Part shown: in pieces, positions 27,501 through 44,812 of the stretch
How positions within the stretch are numbered: the stretch's first letter is position 1
How the letters are laid out: each line of letters starts with the position of its first letter
NCBI RefSeq assembly: GCF_022758295.1
Contig: NZ_JALDWJ010000013.1
Location: forward strand, 1-48,727
Direction of reading: 5' to 3'
Origin: Lysobacter sp. CFH 32150
Lineage (GTDB): Bacteria > Pseudomonadota > Gammaproteobacteria > Xanthomonadales > Xanthomonadaceae
DNA: 48,727 bases
Translations under genes and position numbers: made by a program
Notes under the pieces: model-generated
The model's database searches: none
What the model saw: only the letters and a program-made list of their open reading frames with translations
What the model was told of the DNA's origin: nothing

Positions 27501-28172
27501 ATGTCCGATCACAACATCACGGCCACCAGCCGCAACGACGAAGGTAAGGGTGCGAGCCGCCGCCTGCGTCGTTCCGCGCAGATCCCGGCCATCGTCTATG
27601 GCGGCGACGTCGCCCCGCAAAGCATCCAGCTCGACCACGAGAAGACCTGGGTCGCCAGCCAGAACGAGTGGTTCTACTCCTCGATCCTGTCGCTCGACCT
27701 CGACGGCAAGGTGCAGAAGGTGCTGCTGCGTGACATGCAGCGCCATCCGTACAAGCAGCAGATCATGCATCTGGACTTCCAGCGCGTGAACGAGAACCAG
27801 GCGATCCGCGTCGCCGTGCAGCTGCACTTCCTCAACGAAGACAAGTCGCCGGCCGGCAAGTCGGCCGAGGTCGTGGTCACCCACGAGCTGACCGAAGTCA
27901 CCATCAGCTGCCTGCCGAAGGACCTGCCGGAGTTCCTCGAAGTCGACCTGAGCCAGTTGGACGTCGGCACGATCATCCACCTGTCGGAGCTCAAGCTCCC
28001 GGCCGGCGTGGAGATCCCTGAGTTGAAGCTGGGCAAGGAGCACGACCTCGCCGTCGTCATTGCCAAGCACGGCAAGGAAGAAGTCGAAGTCGTCGAGGCG
28101 CCCGAAGCTGCGGAAGTCCCGGCGGCCAAGGTGGCCAAGAAGGACGAGCCGAAGAAGGACGACAAGAAGTAA
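27501..28172 (+). CDS. rplY: 50S ribosomal protein L25 (Ctc/TL5 form)
   Basis: The 223-residue protein, with start MSDHNITATSRNDEGKGASR, has an L25 domain that binds 5S rRNA (RRSAQIPAIVYGG; HLDFQRV), a TL5-type C-terminal beta domain, and a charged Lys/Glu-rich tail. An ATG at 27478 would add eight residues; the call of 27501 follows the family N-terminus, as ribosome sites are weak for both. It is the long Ctc-type form, not the 94-residue E. coli form. Confidence 0.95.
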   Translation: MSDHNITATSRNDEGKGASRRLRRSAQIPAIVYGGDVAPQSIQLDHEKTWVASQNEWFYSSILSLDLDGKVQKVLLRDMQRHPYKQQIMHLDFQRVNENQAIRVAVQLHFLNEDKSPAGKSAEVVVTHELTEVTISCLPKDLPEFLEVDLSQLDVGTIIHLSELKLPAGVEIPELKLGKEHDLAVVIAKHGKEEVEVVEAPEAAEVPAAKVAKKDEPKKDDKK

Positions 28173-28181
28173 ACCGCTGCA

Positions 28182-28207
28182 GGCGCGCCCGCTCGCACGG
28201 GCGCGCC
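28182..28207 (+). terminator. GC-rich hairpin between rplY and pth
   Basis: GGCGCGCCCG (28182-28191) and CGGGCGCGCC (28198-28207) form a perfect 10-bp stem with a 6-nt loop. Only a four-T run (28212-28215) follows, and pth starts at 28221, so this may attenuate rather than stop transcription. Confidence 0.5.
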
Positions 28208-28220
28208 ACGGTTTTCCGTC

Positions 28221-28802
28221 ATGGCAGGCTTGCGCCTAATTGTCGGACTGGGCAATCCCGGTCTCGAACACGCCCGGACCCGGCACAACGCCGGGTTCCG
28301 TTTTGTGGACGTGCTCGCTGAAAAAGCCGGCGCGCGCTTCGGGCTGGAGAGCAAGTTGTTCGGCGAGACCGCGAAGGTCGACGTCGCCGGGCATCAGGTC
28401 TGGCTGCTGAAGCCGGCCACGTTCATGAACCTCAGCGGCAAGTCGGTCACGGCTGCCTTGCGCTACTGGAAGATCGAACCGGAAGAGGCGCTGCTGGCGC
28501 ACGACGAACTGGATCTGCCGCCGGGAACGGCGCGGCTCAAGTTCGACGGTGGCCACGGTGGCCAGAACGGCTTGCGCGACACCATGCGCCTGTTGGGACA
28601 CGGAAAATTCCACCGCCTGCGCATCGGCATCGGCCATCCGGGGCACAAGGACAAGGTCACGCCGTGGGTGCTGGGCAAGGCCGGGCGCGACGACGAGGCG
28701 GCGATCGAACGCGCCATCGATGACGCGATCGGCGTGCTGCCGCTGGCGGTCGCCGGCGATTTCAACGAAGCGATGAAGCGGCTGCATACGCCGCAAACCT
28801 GA
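28221..28802 (+). CDS. pth: Peptidyl-tRNA hydrolase
   Basis: The 193-residue enzyme frees tRNA from peptidyl-tRNA dropped by ribosomes. Catalytic features: LIVGLGNPG with N12, RHNAGF with H22, the [10 protein letters not shown] loop, [10 protein letters not shown] with the catalytic aspartate, and [11 protein letters not shown]. It stands in the usual rplY-pth-ychF order. Confidence 0.97.
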   Translation: MAGLRLIVGLGNPGLEHARTRHNAGFRFVDVLAEKAGARFGLESKLFGETAKVDVAGHQVWLLKPATFMNLSGKSVTAALRYWKIEPEEALLAHDELDLPPGTARLKFDGGHGGQNGLRDTMRLLGHGKFHRLRIGIGHPGHKDKVTPWVLGKAGRDDEAAIERAIDDAIGVLPLAVAGDFNEAMKRLHTPQT

Positions 28803-28882
28803 AGCCCGAGAGCTCGCTCGAAGGGCCGAACAAACTCACATGGAACGGCCAAGGCCGGTCCATCCAGCTGGAGCAAGGCCCC

Positions 28883-29974
28883 ATGGGCATCAAATGCGGC
28901 ATCGTCGGCCTGCCCAACGTCGGCAAGTCGACCCTGTTCAACGCCCTGACCAAGGCCGGCATCGCCGCGGCCAATTTCCCGTTCTGCACGATCGAACCCA
29001 ACGTCGGCGTGGTGCCGGTGCCGGATCCGCGCCTGAACGCGCTGGCGGAGATCGTCAAGCCGCAGAAGTGCATCCCGACCGCGGTCGAGTTCGTCGACAT
29101 CGCGGGCCTGGTGGCTGGCGCGGCCAGCGGCGAAGGGCTGGGCAACAAGTTCCTGGCCCATATCCGCGAGGTGGACGCCATCACCCATGTGGTGCGCTGC
29201 TTCGAAAATCCCGACGTTATCCACGTCAACAACAAGATCGACCCGCTCTCGGACATCGACACCATCGACACCGAGTTGGCCCTGGCCGACCTGGATTCGG
29301 TCGACAAGGCGCTAAACAAGGCCGAGCGCTCGGCCAAGACCGGCGACAAGGACGCCAAGGCCCGCGCTGAGGTGCTGGGCCGCATCAGCGCCGGCCTCAA
29401 TGCGGGCAAGTCGGCGCGTTCGCTGGGCCTGTCCGATGATGACAAGGCCGCGGTCCGCGACCTGTTCCTGCTGACCCTGAAGCCGGTGATGTACGTGGCG
29501 AACGTGCTCGAGGACGGTTTCGAGAACAACCCGCACCTCGACGCCGTGCGCGCCCGCGCCTCAGGCGAGGGCGCCGAGGTGGTGCCGGTCTCGGCTGCCA
29601 TCGAGGAAGAGCTGAGCCAGCTCGAAGACGTCGACCGCGATGCCTTCCTGCACGACCTGGGCCTCGACGAGCCAGGCCTGAACCGGGTGATCCGTGCCGC
29701 CTACAAGCTCCTGGGCCTGCAGACCTATTTCACCGCCGGCGTGAAGGAAGTCCGCGCCTGGACCGTGAAATCGGGCTCAACCGCCCCGCAGGCCGCGGCG
29801 GTGATCCATACCGACTTCGAGAAGGGCTTCATCCGCGCCGAGACCATCGGTTACGACGATTTCATCAAATACAGGGGCGAATCCGGGGCTCGCGACGCCG
29901 GCCGGCTGCGCCTGGAAGGCAAGGAATACCGGGTGCAGGAAGGCGACGTGCTCCATTTCCGCTTCAACGTTTGA
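28883..29974 (+). CDS. ychF: Redox-regulated ATPase YchF
   Basis: The 363-residue OBG-family protein has G1 [10 protein letters not shown]3 VDIAGL, a coiled-coil insert (about 140-200) and a C-terminal TGS domain ([20 protein letters not shown]). The usual GTP-specific NKxD is replaced by NVLE (VANVLEDG), the YchF change that favours ATP. It binds ribosomes and responds to oxidative stress in other bacteria. GGAG precedes the ATG by 8 nt. The tRNA promoter overlaps its stop codon. Confidence 0.97.
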   Translation: MGIKCGIVGLPNVGKSTLFNALTKAGIAAANFPFCTIEPNVGVVPVPDPRLNALAEIVKPQKCIPTAVEFVDIAGLVAGAASGEGLGNKFLAHIREVDAITHVVRCFENPDVIHVNNKIDPLSDIDTIDTELALADLDSVDKALNKAERSAKTGDKDAKARAEVLGRISAGLNAGKSARSLGLSDDDKAAVRDLFLLTLKPVMYVANVLEDGFENNPHLDAVRARASGEGAEVVPVSAAIEEELSQLEDVDRDAFLHDLGLDEPGLNRVIRAAYKLLGLQTYFTAGVKEVRAWTVKSGSTAPQAAAVIHTDFEKGFIRAETIGYDDFIKYRGESGARDAGRLRLEGKEYRVQEGDVLHFRFNV

Positions 29975-29999
29975 CTTCCCCTCCACCCCACACCAAAAT
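29971..29999 (+). promoter_or_regulatory. Predicted sigma-70 promoter for the tRNA-tuf transcript
   Basis: TTGACT (29971-29976) matches the -35 consensus at five of six positions; CAAAAT (29994-29999) matches the -10 at four of six; the spacer is 17 bases. It overlaps the ychF TGA and sits 13 bases before the mature tRNA-Tyr end. Confidence 0.6.
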
Positions 30000-30012
30000 A
30001 GCGGGCTCTTTT

Positions 30013-30098
30013 GGAGGGATACCCAAGCGGCCAACGGGGGCAGACTGTAAATCTGCTGGCTTACGCCTTCGGTGGTTCGAATCCACCTCCCTCCACCA
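30013..30098 (+). tRNA. tRNA-Tyr (anticodon GTA)
   Basis: Class II tRNA with a long variable arm. The acceptor GGAGGGA pairs with TCCCTCC (30088-30094), then A and CCA (30096-30098). Anticodon stem GCAGA/TCTGC encloses CTGTAAA, anticodon GTA. Confidence 0.97.
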
Positions 30099-30143
30099 GA
30101 AAGTTTTGGCTTCAGAAGTATCCAGCAACACATGGTTCCCGGT

Positions 30144-30217
30144 GCGGGAGTAGTTCAACGGTAGAACCTCAGCCTTCCAAGCTGATGGTGCGGGTTCGAT
30201 TCCCGTCTCCCGCTCCA
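30144..30217 (+). tRNA. tRNA-Gly (anticodon TCC)
   Basis: Acceptor GCGGGAG pairs with CTCCCGC (30207-30213), then T and CCA. Anticodon stem TCAGC/GCTGA encloses CTTCCAA, anticodon TCC, reading GGA/GGG. Confidence 0.97.
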
Positions 30218-30265
30218 TTGAACATCGCGCGACAGGCTCCATTAGTTTCAGACAACCAGTTCATC

Positions 30266-30341
30266 GCTCACGTAGCTCAGTCGGTAGAGCACCTCCTTGG
30301 TAAGGAGGAGGTCGATGGTTCGATTCCATTCGTGAGCACCA
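30266..30341 (+). tRNA. tRNA-Thr (anticodon GGT)
   Basis: Acceptor GCTCACG pairs with CGTGAGC (30331-30337), then A and CCA (30339-30341). Anticodon stem CCTCC/GGAGG encloses TTGGTAA, anticodon GGT. It ends 58 bp before tuf, the conserved tRNA-tufB arrangement. Confidence 0.97.
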
Positions 30342-30399
30342 GTTTTTAGACAGTACGTTCTTCAGTACGGCCAACCACTAAACCATCCGAGAAGCGACC

Positions 30400-31590
30400 A
30401 TGGCAAAGGGTAAGTTCGAGCGCACCAAGCCCCACGTGAACGTGGGCACGATTGGTCACGTTGACCACGGCAAGACGACGCTGACGGCGGCGCTGACGAA
30501 GGTGGGCGCGGAGCGGTTTGGTGGTGAGTTCAAGGCGTACGACCAGATCGACGCGGCGCCGGAAGAGAAGGCGCGCGGTATTACGATTTCGACGGCGCAC
30601 GTGGAATACGAATCGGTGAACCGCCACTACGCGCACGTGGATTGCCCGGGCCACGCCGACTACGTGAAGAACATGATCACGGGTGCGGCGCAGATGGACG
30701 GCGCGATCCTGGTGTGTTCGGCCGCGGACGGCCCGATGCCGCAGACGCGCGAGCACATCCTGCTGGCGCGTCAGGTCGGCGTGCCGTACATCGTGGTGTA
30801 CCTGAACAAGGCGGACATGGTCGACGACGCCGAGCTGCTCGAGCTGGTCGAGATGGAAGTGCGCGAGCTGCTGTCGAAGTACGACTTCCCGGGCGACGAC
30901 ACCCCGATCATCACGGGTTCGGCGCTGAAGGCGCTGGAGAATGACCAGTCGGAGATTGGCGTGCCGTCGATCCTGAAGCTGGTCGAGGCGCTGGACACCT
31001 ACATCCCGCAGCCGGAGCGTGCGATCGACCGTCCGTTCCTGATGCCGGTGGAAGACGTGTTCTCGATCTCGGGCCGCGGCACCGTGGTGACCGGGCGTAT
31101 CGAGCGCGGCGTGATCAAGGTGGGCGACGAAATCGAAATCGTCGGTATCCGTCCGACCCAGAAGACGACCGTGACCGGCGTCGAGATGTTCCGCAAGCTG
31201 CTGGACCAGGGCCAGGCGGGTGACAACGCCGGCCTGCTGCTGCGCGGCACCAAGCGTGACGACGTGGAGCGTGGCCAGGTGCTGGCCAAGCCCGGTTCGA
31301 TCACCCCGCACACGGAGTTCGAGGCTGAGGTGTACGTGTTGTCGAAGGACGAGGGCGGCCGTCACACGCCGTTCTTCAAGGGTTACCGCCCGCAGTTCTA
31401 CTTCCGCACGACGGACATCACCGGTGCCGTGACCCTGCCGGAAGGCGTGGAAATGGTCATGCCGGGCGACAACATCAAGATGGTGGTGGACCTGATCAAC
31501 CCGGTGGCGATGGACGATGGCCTGCGCTTCGCGATCCGCGAAGGCGGCCGGACCGTCGGCGCGGGCGTCGTCGCCAAGATCCTCAAGTAA
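30400..31590 (+). CDS. tuf: Elongation factor Tu, copy 1
   Basis: The 396-residue GTPase delivers aminoacyl-tRNA to the ribosome. G1 is [10 protein letters not shown]2 includes RGITI, G3 DCPGH, G4 NKAD and G5 GSALK, then beta-barrel domains 2 and 3. This copy is the tRNA-linked (tufB) position. Its sequence appears base-for-base the same as 47537-48727, while the flanks differ, a sign of ongoing gene conversion. The 5' part uses ACG for Thr and GCG for Ala more than the neighbouring genes. Confidence 0.98.
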   Translation: MAKGKFERTKPHVNVGTIGHVDHGKTTLTAALTKVGAERFGGEFKAYDQIDAAPEEKARGITISTAHVEYESVNRHYAHVDCPGHADYVKNMITGAAQMDGAILVCSAADGPMPQTREHILLARQVGVPYIVVYLNKADMVDDAELLELVEMEVRELLSKYDFPGDDTPIITGSALKALENDQSEIGVPSILKLVEALDTYIPQPERAIDRPFLMPVEDVFSISGRGTVVTGRIERGVIKVGDEIEIVGIRPTQKTTVTGVEMFRKLLDQGQAGDNAGLLLRGTKRDDVERGQVLAKPGSITPHTEFEAEVYVLSKDEGGRHTPFFKGYRPQFYFRTTDITGAVTLPEGVEMVMPGDNIKMVVDLINPVAMDDGLRFAIREGGRTVGAGVVAKILK

Positions 31591-31600
31591 CTCTGGCGTA

Positions 31601-31664
31601 CGAGCGACTGGGTCGCTCGACATCGGAGAAGGCGACAACAAAGGCGAGTCGGCGACGACTCGCC
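31601..31664 (+). terminator. Two hairpins between tuf and tRNA-Trp
   Basis: Hairpin 1: CGAGCGAC (31601-31608) with GTCGCTCG (31612-31619). Hairpin 2: GGCGAGTC (31643-31650) with GACTCGCC (31657-31664). Neither has a T-run, so they may be processing or stability elements, or Rho-aided ends, before the tRNA-Trp-secE transcript. Confidence 0.45.
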
Positions 31665-31710
31665 GTTGCCGTCTAAAGCAAACCCTCATTTGAGGCCGCA
31701 CAACTTAGAT

Positions 31711-31786
<76 letters not shown>

Positions 31787-31814
31787 TACACAGACGTGCC
31801 TTTAACAGCGTGGG

Positions 31815-32204
31815 ATGGTTGGATTGAACAGCAAGGTCGAACAATCGAAAGCCGCCGGGTCCGCTGGCGACCTCGTCAAGTACGTACTGGCGGTACTGCT
31901 GGTCGCGGCGGGCGTGTTCGCCTTCTACTGGTTCGGTCAGTGGCCGGCCGCGCTGCGTGGGCTGGCGGTGATCGGTGGCCTGATCGCCGGTGGCGTGGTC
32001 TTCATGACCAGCGCCAAGGGCGCGCAGACCCGTGAGTTCCTCGCCGAATCGCGGTTCGAGCTGCGCAAGGTGGTGTGGCCGACCCGGCAGGAAGCCGGGC
32101 GCGCGACGCTCATGATCATCATCGCAGTGACAGTGATCAGCCTGATCCTGGCCGGCTTCGATGTCGTGATCCAGGCGGGCGTGAAGTGGTTGTTGGGTCG
32201 TTGA
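31815..32204 (+). CDS. secE: Preprotein translocase subunit SecE
   Basis: The 129-residue protein has three membrane spans (about 20-41, 46-66, 97-119), the gammaproteobacterial long form. The conserved amphipathic helix [17 protein letters not shown] precedes the last span. It clamps SecY in the SecYEG channel. ATG 31815 is used, but a TTG three codons later (then NSKVEQ) fits the family N-terminus too. Its TGA overlaps the nusG ATG by one base. Confidence 0.96.
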   Translation: MVGLNSKVEQSKAAGSAGDLVKYVLAVLLVAAGVFAFYWFGQWPAALRGLAVIGGLIAGGVVFMTSAKGAQTREFLAESRFELRKVVWPTRQEAGRATLMIIIAVTVISLILAGFDVVIQAGVKWLLGR

Positions 32205-32791
32205 TGGAGACTGCAACGTTGGAATCGAACGTCGTCAAACGCTGGTACGTGGTCCACGCCTATTCCGGCTTCGAGAAGTCGGTGGCGCAGGCGCTGCGCG
32301 ATCGCATCGTGCGCACCGAAATGCAGGACCGCTTCGGCGACGTGCTGGTGCCGACCGAGGAAGTGGTGGAGATGCGCTCCGGCCAGAAGCGCCGTTCCGA
32401 GCGCAAGTTCTTCCCCGGCTACGTGCTGGTGCAGATCGCGACCCATGACGAGGGCGGTATTCCGCGCATGGACAACGAGAGCTGGCACCTGGTCAAGGAA
32501 ACGCCGAAGGTGATGGGCTTCATCGGCGGTACCGCCGACCGCCCGCTGCCGATCCGCGACGAGGAGGCTGCCGCCATCCTCAACCGCGTGCAGGAAGGCG
32601 TGGAGAAGCCGAAGCCGAAGGTGCTGTTCGAGCCGGGTGAGATGGTCCGCGTCACCGATGGTCCGTTCAACGACTTCAACGGCGTGGTCGAGGAAGTCAA
32701 TTACGAGAAGAGCCGCCTGCGCGTCGCAGTGCTGATCTTCGGCCGTTCCACTCCGGTGGAGTTGGAGTTCGGTCAGGTCGAGAAGGCCTGA
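32204..32791 (+). CDS. nusG: Transcription termination/antitermination protein NusG
   Basis: The 195-residue protein has an NGN domain ([27 protein letters not shown]) that binds the RNA polymerase clamp and a C-terminal KOW domain ([19 protein letters not shown]) that contacts Rho or S10. It starts at ATG 32204, coupled to secE, as in most bacteria. Confidence 0.97.
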   Translation: METATLESNVVKRWYVVHAYSGFEKSVAQALRDRIVRTEMQDRFGDVLVPTEEVVEMRSGQKRRSERKFFPGYVLVQIATHDEGGIPRMDNESWHLVKETPKVMGFIGGTADRPLPIRDEEAAAILNRVQEGVEKPKPKVLFEPGEMVRVTDGPFNDFNGVVEEVNYEKSRLRVAVLIFGRSTPVELEFGQVEKA

Positions 32792-32809
32792 CAAAAAAAG
32801 AATTCGCCG

Positions 32810-32826
32810 GGACGAGTGGTTCGTCC
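32810..32826 (+). promoter_or_regulatory. Hairpin in the rplK leader
   Basis: GGACGA (32810-32815) pairs with TCGTCC (32821-32826) around GTGGT, between nusG and rplK. In E. coli, L1 represses this operon by binding the rplK leader; whether this hairpin is that site cannot be decided here. Confidence 0.4.
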
Positions 32827-32878
32827 AGGCAAGTAAGCGAGGAGCCGATAAGGCGCCAGCACTCGCAGGAGCAAAGCA

Positions 32879-33307
32879 ATGGCAAAGAAAGTCGTCGGTT
32901 ACATCAAATTGCAGGTCAAGGCCGGCCAGGCCAATCCGTCGCCGCCGGTGGGCCCAGCCCTCGGCCAGCGCGGCCTGAACATCATGGAATTCTGCAAAGC
33001 GTTCAACGCCGCCACGCAGAAGCTGGAGCCGGGTCTGCCGACTCCGGTCATCATCACCGCGTACTCGGACCGTACCTTCACCTTCATCACCAAGAGCACG
33101 CCGGCTTCGGTGCTGCTGAAGAAGGCCGCGGGCATCCAGTCCGGTTCCAAACGCCCGAACACCGAGAAGGTGGGCAAGGTCACGCGCAAGCAGCTCGAAG
33201 ACATCGCCAAGGCGAAGGAAGCCGATCTGACTGCAGCCGATCTGGACGCAGCGGTGAAGACGATTGCGGGCTCGGCCCGTTCCATGGGTCTGGTGGTGGA
33301 GGGCTAA
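32879..33307 (+). CDS. rplK: 50S ribosomal protein L11
   Basis: The 142-residue protein has the family start [20 protein letters not shown] and the [13 protein letters not shown] segment that faces the GTPase centre; the C-terminal domain binds 23S rRNA ([19 protein letters not shown]). GGAG lies upstream at normal distance. It forms the L11 operon with rplA, 3 bases downstream. Confidence 0.98.
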   Translation: MAKKVVGYIKLQVKAGQANPSPPVGPALGQRGLNIMEFCKAFNAATQKLEPGLPTPVIITAYSDRTFTFITKSTPASVLLKKAAGIQSGSKRPNTEKVGKVTRKQLEDIAKAKEADLTAADLDAAVKTIAGSARSMGLVVEG

Positions 33308-33310
33308 GAC

Positions 33311-34003
33311 ATGACGACCAAGCGAATCAAAGCTCAGACCAAGATCGAGCCGGGCAAGGCTTACACCATCGATGAAGCCCTGAAGATCATCAAGGACAAC
33401 AGCAAGGCCAAGTTCGTCGAAGCCGTCGACGTGGCCGTGCGTCTCGGCGTCGACGCCAAGAAGTCCGACCAGCAGGTGCGCGGTTCGACCGTGCTGCCGG
33501 CCGGTACCGGCAAGTCGGTGCGCGTGGCGGTGTTCGCCCCGGCCGGCGCCAAGGCTGACGAAGCCATCGCCGCCGGCGCGGAAGCCGTGGGCATGGACGA
33601 CCTCGCCGAGAAGATGCTCGCGGGCGACCTCAACTACGACGTCGTCATCGCGACGCCGGATGCGATGCGCGTGGTCGGCAAGCTCGGCCAGGTGCTCGGT
33701 CCGCGCGGCCTGATGCCGAACCCGAAGGTCGGCACCGTTTCCCCGAACCCGGCGGAAGCAGTGAAGAACGCCAAGGGCGGCCAGGTGCGTTACCGCACCG
33801 ACAAGGCCGGCATCATCCACTGCACGATCGGCAAGGCCAGCTTCGAAGCCGACGCGCTGAAGAACAACCTGCACGCGCTGCTGCTCGACCTGATCAAGGC
33901 CAAGCCGTCGAGCGCGAAGGGCCAGTACCTGCAGAAGATCTCGCTCAGCTCGACCATGGGCCCGGGCGTGATCGTCGACCAGTCGACGCTGACCCTGAAG
34001 TAA
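33311..34003 (+). CDS. rplA: 50S ribosomal protein L1
   Basis: The 230-residue L1 forms the ribosome's L1 stalk at the E site. Signature segments are [15 protein letters not shown] and [20 protein letters not shown]. In the family L1 represses its own operon by binding the mRNA leader. A strong hairpin with a UUCG loop follows the stop. Confidence 0.98.
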   Translation: MTTKRIKAQTKIEPGKAYTIDEALKIIKDNSKAKFVEAVDVAVRLGVDAKKSDQQVRGSTVLPAGTGKSVRVAVFAPAGAKADEAIAAGAEAVGMDDLAEKMLAGDLNYDVVIATPDAMRVVGKLGQVLGPRGLMPNPKVGTVSPNPAEAVKNAKGGQVRYRTDKAGIIHCTIGKASFEADALKNNLHALLLDLIKAKPSSAKGQYLQKISLSSTMGPGVIVDQSTLTLK

Positions 34004-34013
34004 TTCGTTTCAA

Positions 34014-34046
34014 GCGGGCGACGTTCGCGTCGTCCGCCGCAAGTTT
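34014..34046 (+). terminator. Terminator-like hairpin after rplA
   Basis: GCGGGCGACG (34014-34023) pairs with CGTCGTCCGC (34028-34037), nine Watson-Crick pairs and one G-U, around a TTCG tetraloop; four T residues follow at 34043-34046. It probably cuts expression between the L11 and L10 operons in part. Confidence 0.6.
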
Positions 34047-34370
34047 TGAGGGCGTCGCCGAGAGTCGTGTCTGACTCGACGCGATAGCCGTCAAAGACCG
34101 CAGGCGCGGTCTGCGCACCACCGACGACGGGCACGGATGCTCGCTTGGCAAGGAGTCGCCGTCGGAGGCAGCGGGATCGCTTAATCCAGCCTCTAGCGAG
34201 GCAGGGCCTGCGCAGATGGTGCAGCCCCTCTCTGGAAATTTTCTGGTGATGCCAGATCAGAGAAGGCCACCACCGGGACGTGAGTCTGCGTCCCCGGCAC
34301 CGAGGGATTGGTGCCGCCCAGGACCGCAAGCGGCAGGAGCCGTGCGCGGAGTTCATTTGGAGGAGTGCTA
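34047..34370 (+). promoter_or_regulatory. rplJ leader region
   Basis: These 324 bases hold no gene but several stems, for instance AGACCGC (34095-34101) with GCGGTCT (34106-34112). In other bacteria the L10-L12 complex binds a structured rplJ leader to repress rplJL, and a long leader here fits that role. I cannot place the kink-turn exactly. GGAGG near 34360 is the rplJ ribosome site. Confidence 0.55.
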
Positions 34371-34904
34371 ATGGCTCTCAATCTGTCCCAGAAGCAAGTA
34401 GTTGTCGCCGAACTGGCAGACGTTGCCGCGAAGGCCCACTCCTTGGTCGCTGCCGAGTACGCGGGCACCACGGTCAGTCAAATGACCGCGATGCGCAAGA
34501 AGGCCCGTGAAACCGGTGTGTACTTGAAAGTCGTCAAGAACACGCTGGCTTCGCGCGCTGTCGGCGGTACCGATTTCGAGGTCGTCAAGGACGCTCTCGT
34601 CGGTCCGCTGCTGTACGCGTTCTCGATGGAAGAACCCGGCGCTGCCGGGCGTCTGATCAAGGAATTCGCCAAGGGCAACGACAAGCTCAAGGCCAAGGTC
34701 GTGTCGGTGGAAGGCAAGTTGCTGCCTGCCGCGCACGTCGAGGTGTTGGCTTCGCTGCCGACCCGCGACCAGGCCCTGGCCATGCTGGCCCGCGTCCTCG
34801 CCGAACCCGCTGCGATGTTCGCCCGTGCCGTCAAGGCCGTGGCCGACAAGCAAGGCGGTGGCGAAGTCGCAGCCGAAGCTGAAGCCCAGGCCGAACCGGC
34901 CTAA
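34371..34904 (+). CDS. rplJ: 50S ribosomal protein L10
   Basis: The 177-residue protein starts at MALNLSQKQ after GGAGG; a TTG frame upstream is not used. L10 anchors the L7/L12 stalk: the N-terminal part binds rRNA with L11 (VVAEYAGTT-like core, [11 protein letters not shown]), and the C-terminal helix ([10 protein letters not shown]) binds L12 dimers. The Ala/Glu tail (EAEAQAEPA) is common in this order. Confidence 0.97.
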   Translation: MALNLSQKQVVVAELADVAAKAHSLVAAEYAGTTVSQMTAMRKKARETGVYLKVVKNTLASRAVGGTDFEVVKDALVGPLLYAFSMEEPGAAGRLIKEFAKGNDKLKAKVVSVEGKLLPAAHVEVLASLPTRDQALAMLARVLAEPAAMFARAVKAVADKQGGGEVAAEAEAQAEPA

Positions 34905-34970
34905 GTTCGACGCCAGACGTTATCGGTTCGTGCGAACCGCAAACCAATTCAATTTCCAGAGGTAATCAAC

Positions 34971-35339
34971 ATGTCCCTTTCCAACGAACAGATCGTCGAC
35001 GCGATCGCCACCAAGTCGCTGATGGAAGTGATGGACCTGGTCAAGGCCATCGAAGAGAAGTTCGGCGTCTCCGCTGCCGCCCCGGTCGCTGCTGCCGGTC
35101 CGGCCGCCGTTGCCGCCCCGGTCGAAGAGCAGACCGAATTCACCGTCGTCCTGAAGGCCGCCGGCGAGAAGAAGGTCGAAGTCATCAAGGCCGTCCGCGC
35201 CATCACCGGCCTCGGCCTGAAGGAAGCGAAGGACCTCGTCGAAGCCACCGGCATCGTCAAGGAAGCCGTGTCGAAGGACGACGCTGCCAAGATGAAGAAG
35301 GACCTCGAGGCCGCAGGCGCGACCGTCGAAGTGAAGTAA
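34971..35339 (+). CDS. rplL: 50S ribosomal protein L7/L12
   Basis: The 122-residue acidic stalk protein has an N-terminal dimerisation helix ([20 protein letters not shown]), an Ala/Pro/Val hinge (about 38-52), and a C-terminal factor-binding domain ([20 protein letters not shown]). AGAGG precedes the ATG. A short hairpin, CGGTTCG/CGAACCG (34924-34939), lies between rplJ and rplL. Confidence 0.98.
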   Translation: MSLSNEQIVDAIATKSLMEVMDLVKAIEEKFGVSAAAPVAAAGPAAVAAPVEEQTEFTVVLKAAGEKKVEVIKAVRAITGLGLKEAKDLVEATGIVKEAVSKDDAAKMKKDLEAAGATVEVK

Positions 35340-35378
35340 GCAGTATTGCGTCGCCGGGTGTCATCGGCGACCACCTGA

Positions 35379-35405
35379 GGCTGGGGACGAAAGTCCCCGG
35401 CCTTT
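35379..35405 (+). terminator. Attenuator-like hairpin after rplL
   Basis: GGCTGGGGAC (35379-35388) pairs with GTCCCCGGCC (35393-35402), one G-U pair, around a GAAA tetraloop, then TTT. Its place matches the partial terminator that lowers rpoBC relative to rplJL in E. coli. Confidence 0.65.
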
Positions 35406-35439
35406 GGCCGTTCCTGAAGTAGTGTCAAAAAATCCTGAG

Positions 35440-35506
35440 TTGGCAGTTGGAAGTAGCGGGAGAGGGCGTGCTGGTGCCGGCAATACCAGCGACTCCCAAC
35501 TGGCAA
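35440..35506 (+). promoter_or_regulatory. Long imperfect hairpin before rpoB, candidate processing site
   Basis: Outer arms TTGGCAGTTGG (35440-35450) and CCAACTGGCAA (35496-35506) pair at ten of eleven positions; an inner stem GCTGGT (35470-35475) with ACCAGC (35485-35490) nests inside. E. coli has an RNase III site in the same rplL-rpoB gap, so a similar role is plausible. Confidence 0.5.
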
Positions 35507-35566
35507 TTTTGTTCCCCCTGGACCGCGGCCACGCGATCCATAGAAAAACCGAGGCGGTAGCTCACC

Positions 35567-39763
<4,197 letters not shown>

Positions 39764-39828
39764 GGGACGGCCTAGATCGAAACATCTAGCGACTACCTCA
39801 CCTCATTCCCGCTCCACTGGAGAAAGAA

Positions 39829-44043
<4,215 letters not shown>

Positions 44044-44053
44044 GTAGATAGAA

Positions 44054-44109
44054 GGTGGCATGTACTTTGTGCCACCCGTTTTCGGGTGCCGAGCTCCGCT
44101 CGGTACCCG
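44054..44109 (+). terminator. Two hairpins after rpoC
   Basis: Hairpin 1: GGTGGCA (44054-44060) with TGCCACC (44070-44076). Hairpin 2: CGGGTGCCGAG (44083-44093) with CTCGGTACCCG (44099-44109), one wobble pair. No T-run follows; they probably mark the end of the rpoBC transcript. Confidence 0.5.
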
Positions 44110-44272
44110 GATACGCTATTATTAATGTGTAACCACCGACGGCCGTCCGCGGCTGTCCAGATCACGAAATGAGGCGCAGGGAGCGCCTCGTGTTCGGCCC
44201 AGGGTAGGGCGGGATCGCAGGTATGTTCTTGGTGCGTCCCGTGTGGGCCGCCGGAACAATGAATAGCTCGCG
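44110..44272 (+). other. Untranslated stretch between rpoC and the str promoter
   Basis: This holds no gene. One hairpin, GAGGCGC (44171-44177) with GCGCCTC (44183-44189), is visible. The AT-rich segment around 44114-44132 could act as an upstream promoter element or a second promoter, but I see no clear hexamer pair. Confidence 0.4.
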
Positions 44273-44302
44273 TTGACGGAAACGTCGAACGCGGGCTATA
44301 CT
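44273..44302 (+). promoter_or_regulatory. Predicted sigma-70 promoter of the str operon
   Basis: TTGACG (44273-44278) and TATACT (44297-44302) match the -35 and -10 consensus at five of six each, with an 18-base spacer. It would start rpsL-rpsG-fusA-tuf about 77 bases before rpsL. A small stem GAGGCC/GGCCTC (44353-44368) lies in the leader. Confidence 0.8.
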
Positions 44303-44385
44303 TTTTCGTCTCGGCGGGCCGGATTGCATCGGCTTGCCGTTCGTTTTCACGCGAGGCCAATCGGCCTCACACCAAAGAGTTCCAG

Positions 44386-44760
44386 ATGGCGACGATCAAT
44401 CAGCTGGTGCGTAAGCCGCGCAACCCGGAAACCTACAAGAGCACTTCGCCCGCGTTGGCGAATTGCCCGCAGCGCCGCGGCGTCTGCACCCGTGTCTACA
44501 CCACCACCCCGAAGAAGCCGAACTCGGCGCTGCGCAAGGTGGCCAAGGTGCGCCTGACCAACGGTTACGAAGTCATTTCGTACATCGGCGGCGAAGGCCA
44601 CAACCTGCAGGAGCACTCGGTCGTGCTGATCCGCGGCGGTCGCGTCAAGGACCTGCCGGGCGTCCGCTACCACACCGTGCGTGGTTCGCTCGACGCCGCC
44701 GGCGTCACCAAGCGTCGCCAGAGCCGCTCCAAGTACGGCGCCAAGCGTCCGAAGTCCTAA
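44386..44760 (+). CDS. rpsL: 30S ribosomal protein S12
   Basis: The 124-residue decoding-centre protein. K43 ([13 protein letters not shown]) and K88 (GGRVKDLPG) are the unmutated residues, so the sequence is of the streptomycin-sensitive type; D89 is the site methylthiolated by RimO in other bacteria. It is the first gene of the str operon. Confidence 0.98.
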   Translation: MATINQLVRKPRNPETYKSTSPALANCPQRRGVCTRVYTTTPKKPNSALRKVAKVRLTNGYEVISYIGGEGHNLQEHSVVLIRGGRVKDLPGVRYHTVRGSLDAAGVTKRRQSRSKYGAKRPKS

Positions 44761-44812
44761 GCGGATCGTTTTGAACGATCTGTCTACCAAGAGATTCTGA
44801 GGGTTATCGAAC

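Noticed and set aside
30013-30341. tRNA cluster as a possible integration site for a mobile element
   Set aside because: The tRNA genes are intact, no partial tRNA copies, integrase or foreign gene follows, and the order is the conserved tRNA-tuf block.
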